From Chitinophagaceae bacterium UBA3430 (GTDB taxonomy: Bacteria > Bacteroidota > Bacteroidia > Chitinophagales > Chitinophagaceae): DNA of 15,660 nt. The notes beneath the pieces are model-generated. The model saw only the letters and a list, made by a program, of their open reading frames with translations, had not been told where the DNA came from and did no database searches. Shown in pieces: positions 7,939 to 15,388 of the stretch. Position numbers and translations under genes: made by a program. How positions within the stretch are numbered: position 1 is the first letter of the stretch; each line of letters opens with the position of its first letter. The DNA lies in assembly GCA_002378975.1 (NCBI GenBank), contig DFST01000003.1:5657-21316 (forward strand), given 5' to 3'.

Positions 7939-10764
7939 CTATTTCGACAAGTACATGCTTCGGTCTTTGTACAACTGTCGGAAGTAAGGGTCGCGCAGGT
8001 TCTTGATGAATCGGATCGCTTCGCCGGTCGATTTCATTTCCGGACCGAGTTCTTTGTTGACGCCCGGGAATTTATTGAAGCTGAACACGGGTTCTTTGAT
8101 TGCAAATCCGTCGAGTTTCTTTTCGAACGTAAAGTCGGTCAACTTATGCGTACCCAGCATCACCTTGGTGGCCACGTTCAAATAAGGGATCTGATAAGCT
8201 TTGGCAATGAATGGTGTAGTGCGGGAGGCACGTGGATTGGCTTCGATCACGAATACCTTTCCTTCCTTGACCGCAAATTGGATGTTGATCAATCCCTGGA
8301 TTTTCAGCGCGCGCGCAATTTTCTCTGCATACTCTTCCATGGTGTGTACCTCTAGCGGAGACAGGTTGAAGGCGGGGAGTACGGCGTTGCTGTCTCCCGA
8401 GTGAATACCGGCTGGCTCGATGTGTTCCATTACGCCCATCACGTGGAAATTCTCTCCGTCGAAGATGGCATCGATCTCGGCTTCCTGGCAGCGATCGAGG
8501 AAGTGATCGATCAGGATCTTGTTTCCTGGAATGTGTTTGAGCAAACTAATCACGGCTTTTTCTACTTCTTCATCGTTGATCACAATGCGCATGCGTTGTC
8601 CACCGAGCACATAACTCGGACGAACCAGTACTGGGTACCCCACTTTATTCGCTACTTCGATGGCGTCATCGACCGACCAGGCCGTACCGTATTCAGGGTA
8701 AGGAATATCGAGGGATTTCAGCATGTCGCTGAATCGGCCGCGGTCTTCGGCGATGTCCAAACTATCGAAAGAGGTGCCGATGATCTTGACGCCTTTTTCG
8801 GTCAGGCGTTCGGCGAGTTTGAGTGCGGTCTGTCCGCCGAGCTGTACGATCACGCCTTCCGGTTTCTCGTGTTCGACGATCTCCCACAAATGCTCCCAAT
8901 ACACGGGTTCGAAATAAAGTTTATCGGCCATGTCGAAATCGGTCGAGACCGTTTCGGGATTGCAATTCACCATGATGGCTTCGTAGCCGCACTCCTTGAT
9001 GGCGAGTAATCCGTGCACGCAACAATAATCGAACTCGATGCCTTGTCCGATGCGGTTTGGACCCGAACCCAGGACGATGATTTTCTTTTTGTCGGTGACC
9101 TTGCTTTCGTTTTGATGGCCTTCTTCGAAGGTGGAATAGAAATACGGAGTCTTGGCTGCAAATTCCGCGCTGCAGGTATCGACCATTTTATACACGCGGG
9201 TGATGCCGGCGGCTTTGCGCTTTTCGTAAATGGTTTCTTCGCTTCCACTTTTCAGGATGCGTGCGATCTGCTCGTCGCTGAATCCGTGCACTTTTGCTTT
9301 GCGCAGCAATTCAATCGGCAAGGTTTCGTCGGAGTAGTTGGCGATCTCTTTTTCGAGGTTCACGATCTTTTGGATCTCAAAGAGGAACCACCGATCGATG
9401 CCATGGGTGGCTTTGGAGATGGTGCTGACGGATATGCCGGCCATCAAGGCGTCTTTGATGCGGAACAATCGATCCCATTTTGGGGTCTTGATGTATTCCA
9501 GCAGTTCTTCGGCATGCATCATGCTCTTGCCGTAGTAGCCGAGTCCGACGGCATTGTTTTCCAGACTTTGACAAGCTTTTTGGATCGCTTCGGTAAAGCT
9601 GCGCCCGATTGCCATCACTTCGCCCACGCTTTTCATTTGCAGGCCCAGCGTATCGTTGGCTCCTTTGAATTTATCGAAGTTCCAACGGGGGATCTTGACG
9701 ATCACGTAGTCGAGTGCCGGTTCGAAATAAGCCGACGTGGTTTTGGTGATCTGATTTTCCAGTTCATCCAGTTGATAGCCGATGGCGAGTTTGGCCGCGA
9801 TCTTGGCAATGGGATATCCGGTGGCTTTACTGGCTAGGGCGGAGGAGCGACTTACGCGCGGATTGATCTCGATGGCGATGATCTCTTCGTTATCTGGGTT
9901 TAGTGCGAATTGTACGTTGCAACCACCAGCGAAATTGCCGAGGTCGCGCATCATGCGAATGGCGGTGTTGCGCATGAGTTGCATGCCGGTGTCGCTGAGT
10001 GTCATGGCCGGTGCTACCGTGATGGAATCGCCGGTATGTACGCCCATCGGATCGAAATTCTCTACGGTACAAATGATGCAAACATTATCGGCGGAATCGC
10101 GCAGCAGTTCCAATTCAAATTCTTTCCATCCCAAGATGGCTTTCTCCACCAATACTTCGTGAATGGGTGAAGCTTGTAATCCACGGTTCAAGGCTTCGTC
10201 GAGGTCGTCTTTGCCGTGTACGAATCCGCCGCCGGTGCCACCCAGGGTGAAGGAGGGGCGGATTACCAAGGGGAATCCAATCTCTTGCGCAAACTCTTTT
10301 CCTTCGAGAAAAGAATTGGCGGTTTTTGCTTGGGCTACGGGTACGCCCAGCTGGATCATCCATTGGCGAAATTTTTCGCGGTCTTCGGCCTTGTCGATGG
10401 CTTTGATGTCAACCCCGATCAAGCGCACGTTGTATTGTTTCCAGATTCCGAGTTCTTCGGCTTCTTTTGCCAGATTGAGGGCGGTTTGTCCACCCATTGT
10501 CGGCAGCACCGCATCGATCTGGTTTTCTTGCAGAATTTGTTCAATGCTTTCTACGGTGAGGGGAAGCAGGTAGACGCGATCGGCCATCATCGGGTCGGTC
10601 ATGATGGTAGCCGGGTTGCTGTTGATCAGTATGACTTTGATGCCTTCTTCTCGCAAGCTCCGGGCGGCCTGGGTGCCGGAGTAGTCAAATTCACAGGCTT
10701 GTCCGATGATGATGGGACCGGAACCGATGATGAGGACGGAGTGAATCGAGGTGTCTTTGGGCAT
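7939..10764 (-). CDS. carB: Carbamoyl-phosphate synthase large subunit
   Basis: A 941-residue CarB, which makes carbamoyl phosphate from bicarbonate, ammonia (delivered by CarA from glutamine) and two ATP, for pyrimidines and arginine. Both homologous halves are visible. The first opens SVLIIGSGPIIIGQACEFDY and contains IRPSFTLGGTGGGF and AIEINPRVSRSSALASKATG. The second opens at about residue 562 with KIIVLGSGPNRIGQGIEFDY and contains VRPSYVLGGQRMRIV and VIEANPRASRTTPF. The chain stops at MYLSK, just after the second synthetase core. The C-terminal MGS-like allosteric domain of E. coli CarB (1073 residues) is therefore absent, a form usual in Bacteroidota as far as I recall. No carA lies in the window. 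ATG 10764 begins MPKDTSIHSVLIIG. The 155-base gap to the divergent bcp holds its promoter. Confidence 0.97.
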   Translation of the reverse strand: MPKDTSIHSVLIIGSGPIIIGQACEFDYSGTQAARSLREEGIKVILINSNPATIMTDPMMADRVYLLPLTVESIEQILQENQIDAVLPTMGGQTALNLAKEAEELGIWKQYNVRLIGVDIKAIDKAEDREKFRQWMIQLGVPVAQAKTANSFLEGKEFAQEIGFPLVIRPSFTLGGTGGGFVHGKDDLDEALNRGLQASPIHEVLVEKAILGWKEFELELLRDSADNVCIICTVENFDPMGVHTGDSITVAPAMTLSDTGMQLMRNTAIRMMRDLGNFAGGCNVQFALNPDNEEIIAIEINPRVSRSSALASKATGYPIAKIAAKLAIGYQLDELENQITKTTSAYFEPALDYVIVKIPRWNFDKFKGANDTLGLQMKSVGEVMAIGRSFTEAIQKACQSLENNAVGLGYYGKSMMHAEELLEYIKTPKWDRLFRIKDALMAGISVSTISKATHGIDRWFLFEIQKIVNLEKEIANYSDETLPIELLRKAKVHGFSDEQIARILKSGSEETIYEKRKAAGITRVYKMVDTCSAEFAAKTPYFYSTFEEGHQNESKVTDKKKIIVLGSGPNRIGQGIEFDYCCVHGLLAIKECGYEAIMVNCNPETVSTDFDMADKLYFEPVYWEHLWEIVEHEKPEGVIVQLGGQTALKLAERLTEKGVKIIGTSFDSLDIAEDRGRFSDMLKSLDIPYPEYGTAWSVDDAIEVANKVGYPVLVRPSYVLGGQRMRIVINDEEVEKAVISLLKHIPGNKILIDHFLDRCQEAEIDAIFDGENFHVMGVMEHIEPAGIHSGDSNAVLPAFNLSPLEVHTMEEYAEKIARALKIQGLINIQFAVKEGKVFVIEANPRASRTTPFIAKAYQIPYLNVATKVMLGTHKLTDFTFEKKLDGFAIKEPVFSFNKFPGVNKELGPEMKSTGEAIRFIKNLRDPYFRQLYKDRSMYLSK

Positions 10765-10805
10765 GGGTGGGTTTTAGGACGTGCTTCGCAAAAAAACAAA
10801 TTGCG

Positions 10806-10813
10806 CAAAGCTA
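10806..10813 (-). promoter_or_regulatory. Possible -7 box of the carB promoter
   Basis: The minus-strand octamer TAGCTTTG (10813-10806) fits TAnnTTTG and lies about 41 bases before the carB ATG. I see no TTG at the expected distance upstream, so only half the promoter signature is present. It overlaps the perfect palindrome TTGCGCAA (10801-10808), which could be chance or an operator. In the same 155-base divergent gap I see no good plus-strand match for bcp. Confidence 0.35.
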
Positions 10814-10919
10814 CGGGCAAAGCATGATTTTCTGAGGGGAGGCTGTCAACATTTTTTGTCACCTACCCAACTATTTGCTTCCAGCTTGGTTTTATGGAAT
10901 CAGTACAAAATTACCCACC

Positions 10920-11390
10920 ATGTCTACATTGACAGAAGGCCAAAAAGCCCCGGCGTTTGCCGCCGCTGACCAAACCGGAAAGACCGTTCGTTTGAGCGCC
11001 TTCAAGGGCAAAAATCTGGTCCTTTATTTCTATCCCAAAGACATGACCTCGACCTGCACGGTGCAGGCCTGCAACCTCCGCGATAACCATAAAGTGTTGA
11101 TCAAGCAAGGCTGGGCCGTGGTAGGGGTGAGCCCCGATGATGTAATCAGTCATCAGAAATTTGTGGACAAGCATGAGCTGCCCTTTACATTACTGGCAGA
11201 TCCGGAGCAAAAGATTCTGAATCAATACGGGGTTTGGGGCGAGAAATCCATGTATGGACGGAAGTACATGGGGGTGATTCGAACCACCTTTCTGATCGAC
11301 TCCAAGGGGGTCATCCGCCACATCATTCGGAAGCCCCAATCGGCCAAGCATGCGCAAGAGATCCTGAAGCTGGCGGCGGATATGGATTAA
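10920..11390 (+). CDS. bcp: Thioredoxin-dependent thiol peroxidase (Bcp/PrxQ type)
   Basis: A 156-residue cytosolic peroxiredoxin that reduces H2O2 and organic hydroperoxides using thioredoxin. The motif YPKDMTSTCTVQACNLRD contains the peroxidatic Cys46 and, five residues later, the resolving Cys51, the spacing that defines the two-cysteine Bcp/PrxQ class; Pro39 and Thr43 complete the active-site P-x3-T-x2-C pattern. Further conserved blocks are EGQKAPAF, VVGVSPD, FTLLADPEQKILNQYGVWGE and RTTFLIDSKGVI. Length is normal for the class. ATG 10920 (MSTLTEGQ) is chosen over an in-frame TTG at 10875 that would add 15 non-conserved residues. It is a single-gene unit, divergent from carB and convergent with birA, whose stop it overlaps on TTAA (11387-11390). 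Confidence 0.95.
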   Translation: MSTLTEGQKAPAFAAADQTGKTVRLSAFKGKNLVLYFYPKDMTSTCTVQACNLRDNHKVLIKQGWAVVGVSPDDVISHQKFVDKHELPFTLLADPEQKILNQYGVWGEKSMYGRKYMGVIRTTFLIDSKGVIRHIIRKPQSAKHAQEILKLAADMD

Positions 11391-12136
11391 GGATGAATGA
11401 TCCACTCGAGGCCACTGACCACGATTCGGGTATTTCCATCTTCTTCGATGCGTAGTCCGCCATCGGGTGTAACATCCTTGATCCGGATCCATTTTTCAAT
11501 CCCTTGTTCACGCACTTGGAAGGATTCATCTTTTCCGAATAGCTGCGATTGGTATGTGTCAAATAAGGGTTCAAAGCCGGTTCGTTCCCAATTGGAAAAT
11601 CCTTGATTCAGGGATCGAATGATATCTAGAGAAAGGGTTTTGGGGTCTAGTTCTTTTCCGGTTATTTGTTTTAGGGAGACGGGGTTGGGCAGGGAGTCGG
11701 GGAATTGGGTCTGGTTGATGTTGAGGCCGATTCCAACGATGGTCCAGGTGTGTCCCGATTCGATGAGCAGCCCTCCGAGTTTTCGGCTTTTCCAATACAG
11801 ATCGTTGGGCCATTTGATGCATGTGTCGCCCCGGGTGATCGAGGCCATGACTTCGTTGACGCACAGGGCGATGCAGGCGCTGAGGTGAAAGGGGGTTGGG
11901 TCGGGGAGGAGTTGATTTTTCAGCAAGATGCTCATGGCCAGGTTTTGTCCCGATTCGCCATGCCAGGATTTCCCGAATTGGCCTCTTCCGGCGGTCTGTT
12001 CCCAGGCAAAGAACACAGCGCCGTGCATACCTTCCCCTTGTTCGGACCAGGTGCGGGCGAAGTCGTTGGTGCTGTCGATCCGCTTTAGTTCGGTATACTG
12101 ACCACCAATAGGGTTTGACGGGGGAGTCAATGCCAA
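11387..12136 (-). CDS. birA: Biotin--[acetyl-CoA-carboxylase] ligase (no DNA-binding domain)
   Basis: A protein of up to 249 residues that activates biotin with ATP and joins it to the lysine of biotin carboxyl carrier protein. Recognisable blocks are LKRIDSTNDFA, EQTAGRGQFGKSWH (biotinyl-AMP loop, GRGxxG type), CIKWPNDLYW and RKLGGLLIESG, followed by TWTIVGIGLNINQ and a small C-terminal domain. It lacks the N-terminal helix-turn-helix of the E. coli bifunctional repressor, so it should be a ligase only. The start is non-ATG: TTG 12136 is the longest choice, TTG 12130 is possible, and the first ATG (about residue 37, MHGAVFF) would delete the conserved RIDSTND block. The stop overlaps the bcp stop on TTAA. 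It is divergent from rsfS across only 58 bases. Confidence 0.92.
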   Translation of the reverse strand: MALTPPSNPIGGQYTELKRIDSTNDFARTWSEQGEGMHGAVFFAWEQTAGRGQFGKSWHGESGQNLAMSILLKNQLLPDPTPFHLSACIALCVNEVMASITRGDTCIKWPNDLYWKSRKLGGLLIESGHTWTIVGIGLNINQTQFPDSLPNPVSLKQITGKELDPKTLSLDIIRSLNQGFSNWERTGFEPLFDTYQSQLFGKDESFQVREQGIEKWIRIKDVTPDGGLRIEEDGNTRIVVSGLEWIIHP

Positions 12137-12194
12137 TTAATCGCTATTTTTAGGGCGTAAACGTAATCAAAAACAAAACGTCCCGCGTAATCCT
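12137..12194. promoter_or_regulatory. 58-base divergent gap between birA and rsfS with two imperfect -7-like boxes
   Basis: Both flanking genes need promoters here unless they start inside the opposite gene. The best candidates each miss the final G of TAnnTTTG: TATTTTTA on + (12145-12152) for rsfS and TACGTTTA on - (12165-12158) for birA. They would face each other and overlap in their start regions. No TTG at -33 is seen for either, so this is a weak suggestion. The gap is AT-rich compared with its flanks. Confidence 0.22.
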
Positions 12195-12608
12195 TTGGCC
12201 CTGTCCACAACTCGTCGCTCTGTAGCTCCTGCTGATCGTTCTGCCACATCCAAGCGCATCAACCGTAACTCCAAGCTTTTCAAAACCATTCTTTCTGCCA
12301 TTCAGGAGAAAAAAGGGGAAGAAATTGTCTCATTGGATCTGCGTAAGATCCCGGAAGCGGTGGCTGATTTCTTTTTTATCTGCGATGCACGCAGTCAACC
12401 TCAGGTTCGGGCGATTGCCGACCACATTGAAGTTCGGGTGAAGGAAAAATGTGGGGAGCTTCCTTATCGAAGCGAAGGCAACCAAAAGCTACATTGGGTG
12501 TTGATTGATTATGTGGATGTCGTAGTCCATGTCATGCTGCCGGAAAACCGGACGTTTTATCAGCTGGAAGAGATGTGGAGCGACGCGGTTACGGTGAAAC
12601 ACGACTAA
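12195..12608 (+). CDS. rsfS: Ribosomal silencing factor RsfS
   Basis: A 137-residue RsfS (Iojap/RsfA, DUF143). It binds ribosomal protein uL14 on the 50S subunit and blocks subunit joining when nutrients are scarce. The family domain runs from about residue 28: LFKTILSAIQEKKGEEIVSL, ADFFFICDARSQPQVRAIAD, YRSEGNQKLHWVLIDYVDVV and a terminal FYQLEEMWSDA. The start must be non-ATG: TTG 12195 is the only TTG, GTG or ATG before the conserved domain (a CTG lies at 12201), and an in-frame TAA stands at 12138. This gives a basic leader of about 28 residues rich in Arg, Ser and Thr before the domain. It is followed by ftsH after 77 bases in the same direction, an arrangement common in Bacteroidota. 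Confidence 0.93.
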   Translation: MALSTTRRSVAPADRSATSKRINRNSKLFKTILSAIQEKKGEEIVSLDLRKIPEAVADFFFICDARSQPQVRAIADHIEVRVKEKCGELPYRSEGNQKLHWVLIDYVDVVVHVMLPENRTFYQLEEMWSDAVTVKHD

Positions 12609-12626
12609 GCTGTTAAAGTTTCGCCA

Positions 12627-12643
12627 AGCCAGTTTGATTGGCT
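12627..12643. other. Small inverted repeat in the rsfS-ftsH gap
   Basis: AGCCAGT and ATTGGCT form a 7-pair stem (one G-T pair) with a TTG loop, inside the 77-base gap between rsfS and ftsH. No T-run follows, so it is not a classic terminator. It could be a weak attenuator, a processing site or chance. Confidence 0.2.
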
Positions 12644-12685
12644 CGGTCCTTGCAGCCATTGAAAAAGAAGCAATCGAATTTTGAT

Positions 12686-14725
12686 ATGAGTATGAATGAA
12701 AATCGTCCCGGCGGATCCGGAAAATCGCCCAAGCGCACTCCCCGGTTCAGCTTTTACTGGATCTATGCCGTGGTATTTGCTGTATTGATCGGCATGCAAT
12801 TGTTCGGCCCCTTGGCGCCGAATATGGTCAAGTCGAACGAAAAGGAATTCAAGGAATTGGTGGCCAAAGGCCAGGTTGAGAAATACCTGATCATCGATAA
12901 CCGCAACACGGTACGCGTCTACCTCAACGAGGCGGGCGTGAAGGCGCAAACAGCCCGCTTGAAAGAAGTAAGTGGCAAAGTCGTTGCCCAAGGTCCGCAC
13001 ATGAGTTTTCGCATCACAGGTGGCGAGGCCTTTCAAAAATCGATGGCTGATTTTTACGGTAAGACCAATCCCCCGGTTCCGGAAGTGATCTATGATGTCG
13101 ACAATGAACGCGATTGGTTCGGCGGCATTTTGCAGTTCCTGTTGCCGGTGCTTTTGTTCATCGGGATCTGGGTCCTCTTCATGCGGAAGATGGGTGGACC
13201 TGCCGGAGGCGGCGGAGGCGGTGGTGGCGGCATTTTCAGCATCGGTAAATCCAAGGCCACGCTGTTCGACAAAGGCACCAAGGTGAGCATCACGTTCGCG
13301 GATGTAGCCGGACTGGACGAAGCCAAAGTGGAGGTCATGGAGATTGTCGACTTCCTCAAGAACCCCAAGAAATACACCAACCTCGGGGGTAAGATCCCCA
13401 AAGGCGCTTTGCTCATCGGCCCGCCCGGTACCGGTAAAACGTTATTGGCCAAAGCCGTGGCCGGCGAAGCCCAGGTTCCATTCTTTAGTTTAAGTGGATC
13501 GGATTTTGTGGAGATGTTCGTGGGTGTTGGCGCCAGCCGCGTACGCGATCTGTTCAAGCAAGCAAGAGAAAAAGCACCTTGTATCATTTTTATCGATGAG
13601 ATTGATGCCATCGGTCGTGCGCGCGGAAAGAATGCGATGATGAGCAACGACGAGCGCGAAAGCACTCTGAATCAGATGCTCGTCGAGATGGATGGATTCG
13701 GAACGGATGTAGGCATCATTGTGCTGGCGGCCACCAACCGGCCCGATGTATTGGACTCTGCGTTGCTGCGTCCGGGTCGTTTCGATCGCCAGATTACCAT
13801 CGACAAGCCCGATCTGAAAGGACGGGAAGATATTTTCAAAGTGCATCTGAAGCCCATCAAGATCTCCGATAAGCTCGACATTCACAAACTGGCTGAGCAA
13901 ACGCCCGGATTCGCCGGTGCGGACATTGCCAACGTTTGCAACGAAGCTGCGTTGATCGCTGCCCGTAAGAACAAAGAAGCGGTGGATATGCAAGACTTCC
14001 AGGATGCCGTCGATCGTGTGATCGGTGGACTGGAAAAGAAGAACAAGATCATCTCGCCCGAGGAGAAAAAGATCATTGCTTATCACGAAGCCGGACACGC
14101 CATTTGTGGCTGGTACCTCGAGCATGCGTATCCGTTGTTGAAGGTGACGATCGTTCCGCGGGGAACCGCTGCGTTGGGCTATGCACAATACACCCCCAAA
14201 GAACAGTACCTGTACAATACCGATCAACTAAACGATCAGATCTGCATGACCTTGGGTGGTCGTGCCAGTGAGGACATCTTCTTTGGGAAGATCTCGACCG
14301 GTGCACAAAACGACCTGCAACAGATCACGCGTACGGCTTACGCGATGGTCACTGTTTACGGCATGAATGATAAGGTGGGGAATATCAGCTTCTATGATCC
14401 CAATTCAGATGCGGCCTTTACCAAGCCCTATTCGGATGATACCGCTAAGTTGATCGACAATGAAGTGCGTTTGTTGGTCGACCATGCCTACGAGCGCACC
14501 AAGCAATTGCTGAACGACAAGAAAGAGCAGGTAGAGAAATTGGCCAATGCGTTGTTGGAGCGTGAAGTGTTGTTCCAGAGTGATGTGGAGGCCCTGATCG
14601 GCAAGCGTCCCTACGAAGAGAAGAAAACAATCGCAGATGAAACGCCGGTTGTTTCCGAAATCCCAGAAGTAGCGGATGCGCCGACGGAATCTGAAAAACC
14701 TTCATCGACCGACGAATCGGCCTAA
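12686..14725 (+). CDS. ftsH: ATP-dependent zinc metalloprotease FtsH
   Basis: A 679-residue inner-membrane AAA protease that extracts and degrades membrane and short-lived soluble proteins. In order: helix 1 (about 22-41, FYWIYAVVFAVLIGMQLFG), a periplasmic domain, helix 2 (about 144-166), a glycine linker with nine consecutive Gly (174-182), Walker A GPPGTGKT (245-252), Walker B IIFIDEID (300-307), the second region of homology from ATNRPDVLD (about 349) to LRPGRFDRQ, the zinc site HEAGH (467-471) with the third ligand Asp543 in TGAQNDL, and an acidic Glu/Ser/Thr-rich tail. All catalytic residues are present. ATG 12686 (MSMNENRPGG) is taken; ATG 12692 is also possible, and an upstream TTG 12638 would add 16 atypical residues. 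The next gene starts one base after the stop. Confidence 0.97.
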   Translation: MSMNENRPGGSGKSPKRTPRFSFYWIYAVVFAVLIGMQLFGPLAPNMVKSNEKEFKELVAKGQVEKYLIIDNRNTVRVYLNEAGVKAQTARLKEVSGKVVAQGPHMSFRITGGEAFQKSMADFYGKTNPPVPEVIYDVDNERDWFGGILQFLLPVLLFIGIWVLFMRKMGGPAGGGGGGGGGIFSIGKSKATLFDKGTKVSITFADVAGLDEAKVEVMEIVDFLKNPKKYTNLGGKIPKGALLIGPPGTGKTLLAKAVAGEAQVPFFSLSGSDFVEMFVGVGASRVRDLFKQAREKAPCIIFIDEIDAIGRARGKNAMMSNDERESTLNQMLVEMDGFGTDVGIIVLAATNRPDVLDSALLRPGRFDRQITIDKPDLKGREDIFKVHLKPIKISDKLDIHKLAEQTPGFAGADIANVCNEAALIAARKNKEAVDMQDFQDAVDRVIGGLEKKNKIISPEEKKIIAYHEAGHAICGWYLEHAYPLLKVTIVPRGTAALGYAQYTPKEQYLYNTDQLNDQICMTLGGRASEDIFFGKISTGAQNDLQQITRTAYAMVTVYGMNDKVGNISFYDPNSDAAFTKPYSDDTAKLIDNEVRLLVDHAYERTKQLLNDKKEQVEKLANALLEREVLFQSDVEALIGKRPYEEKKTIADETPVVSEIPEVADAPTESEKPSSTDESA

Positions 14726-14726
14726 T

Positions 14727-15362
14727 ATGAATATTTCTCCCGCTCGAGAGAATATCCTGAAACGAATCCGGCAGGCGCTCACCATTGAAACGCCTATGCC
14801 CTTCCCGCAGCGGGCAGTTCCTGAAGCGGTGGTTCATCCATTGACGCAGGAGATCGAGGTGGAGTTCGCCGAGCGTTTTACGGCACTTGACGGGAAGTTC
14901 GTTTACTGCATCAACAGACAGGAGTTGGCCTTTCAGCTCGGCAGTTTGATCCGAAAACAAAATTGGGAAAAGGTCTATTGCGTGGAAGGCGCCTTGCAAA
15001 ACATGATCGCGCCCATTGTTGGGGAGCGATTGAATATTTCCGATCTGGCGCAGTGTGACGTTTCCATCACTGGTTGCGACACGCTGGTGGCCCGAACCGG
15101 TTCCATCGTGCTCAGCTCGGCCTTGACCGAGGGGCGGACCGCTTCCGTCTATGCCCCCATCCATGTGTGCATCGCCTTTACATCCCAGCTCGTCTATGAC
15201 CTGGGCGATGCATTTAAGGCGCTTCGTCAACAACATGGCGATCGATTCCCCTCCTTGGTGAGTTTTGCCACGGGGCCCAGTCGTACGGCCGACATTGAAA
15301 AGACCTTGGTGGTAGGCGTACATGGTCCTAAACAGGTCTATCTATTCCTCGTGGAGGCATAG
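14727..15362 (+). CDS. LUD domain protein (LutC/YkgG family)
   Basis: A 211-residue single-domain LUD protein. Family blocks are ISPARENILKRIRQAL at the N-terminus, CDVSITGCDTLVARTGSIVL, and near the C-terminus SFATGPSRTADIEKTLVVGV followed by HGPKQVYLFLVE. LutC is one of three proteins needed for growth on L-lactate in Bacillus subtilis; its own activity is not settled. Here it sits one base after ftsH and 26 bases before lpxH rather than beside lutB, which is about 12 kb away. The ftsH-LUD order is, as I recall it, common in Bacteroidota, so this copy may serve a role other than lactate use. ATG 14727 (MNISPARENI) is well placed; no signal or membrane segment is seen. Confidence 0.88.
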   Translation: MNISPARENILKRIRQALTIETPMPFPQRAVPEAVVHPLTQEIEVEFAERFTALDGKFVYCINRQELAFQLGSLIRKQNWEKVYCVEGALQNMIAPIVGERLNISDLAQCDVSITGCDTLVARTGSIVLSSALTEGRTASVYAPIHVCIAFTSQLVYDLGDAFKALRQQHGDRFPSLVSFATGPSRTADIEKTLVVGVHGPKQVYLFLVEA

Positions 15363-15388
15363 TGATCATCCTTTAGTAACTTTCACAC

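Noticed and set aside
8401..9837. Long plus-strand open frames (about 200 and 270 codons) opposite carB
   Set aside because: They lie wholly within a clear carB reading frame, show no recognisable family and arise from codon bias on the other strand.
12638..12685. TTG start for ftsH at 12638
   Set aside because: It follows an in-frame TGA immediately and adds an atypical basic leader; ATG 12686 fits the family.
13205..13231. Nine-glycine run in FtsH as a possible repeat expansion
   Set aside because: The codons are mixed GGA/GGC/GGT, and glycine-rich linkers after the second helix are common in FtsH.
13490..15323. Long minus-strand open frames opposite ftsH and the LUD gene
   Set aside because: They mirror strongly conserved coding sequence, and their translations look like reversed-codon shadow with no domain.
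15377..15384. TAACTTTC as a promoter box for lpxH
   Set aside because: It is only five bases from the GTG start, leaving no room for transcription initiation upstream of the codon.
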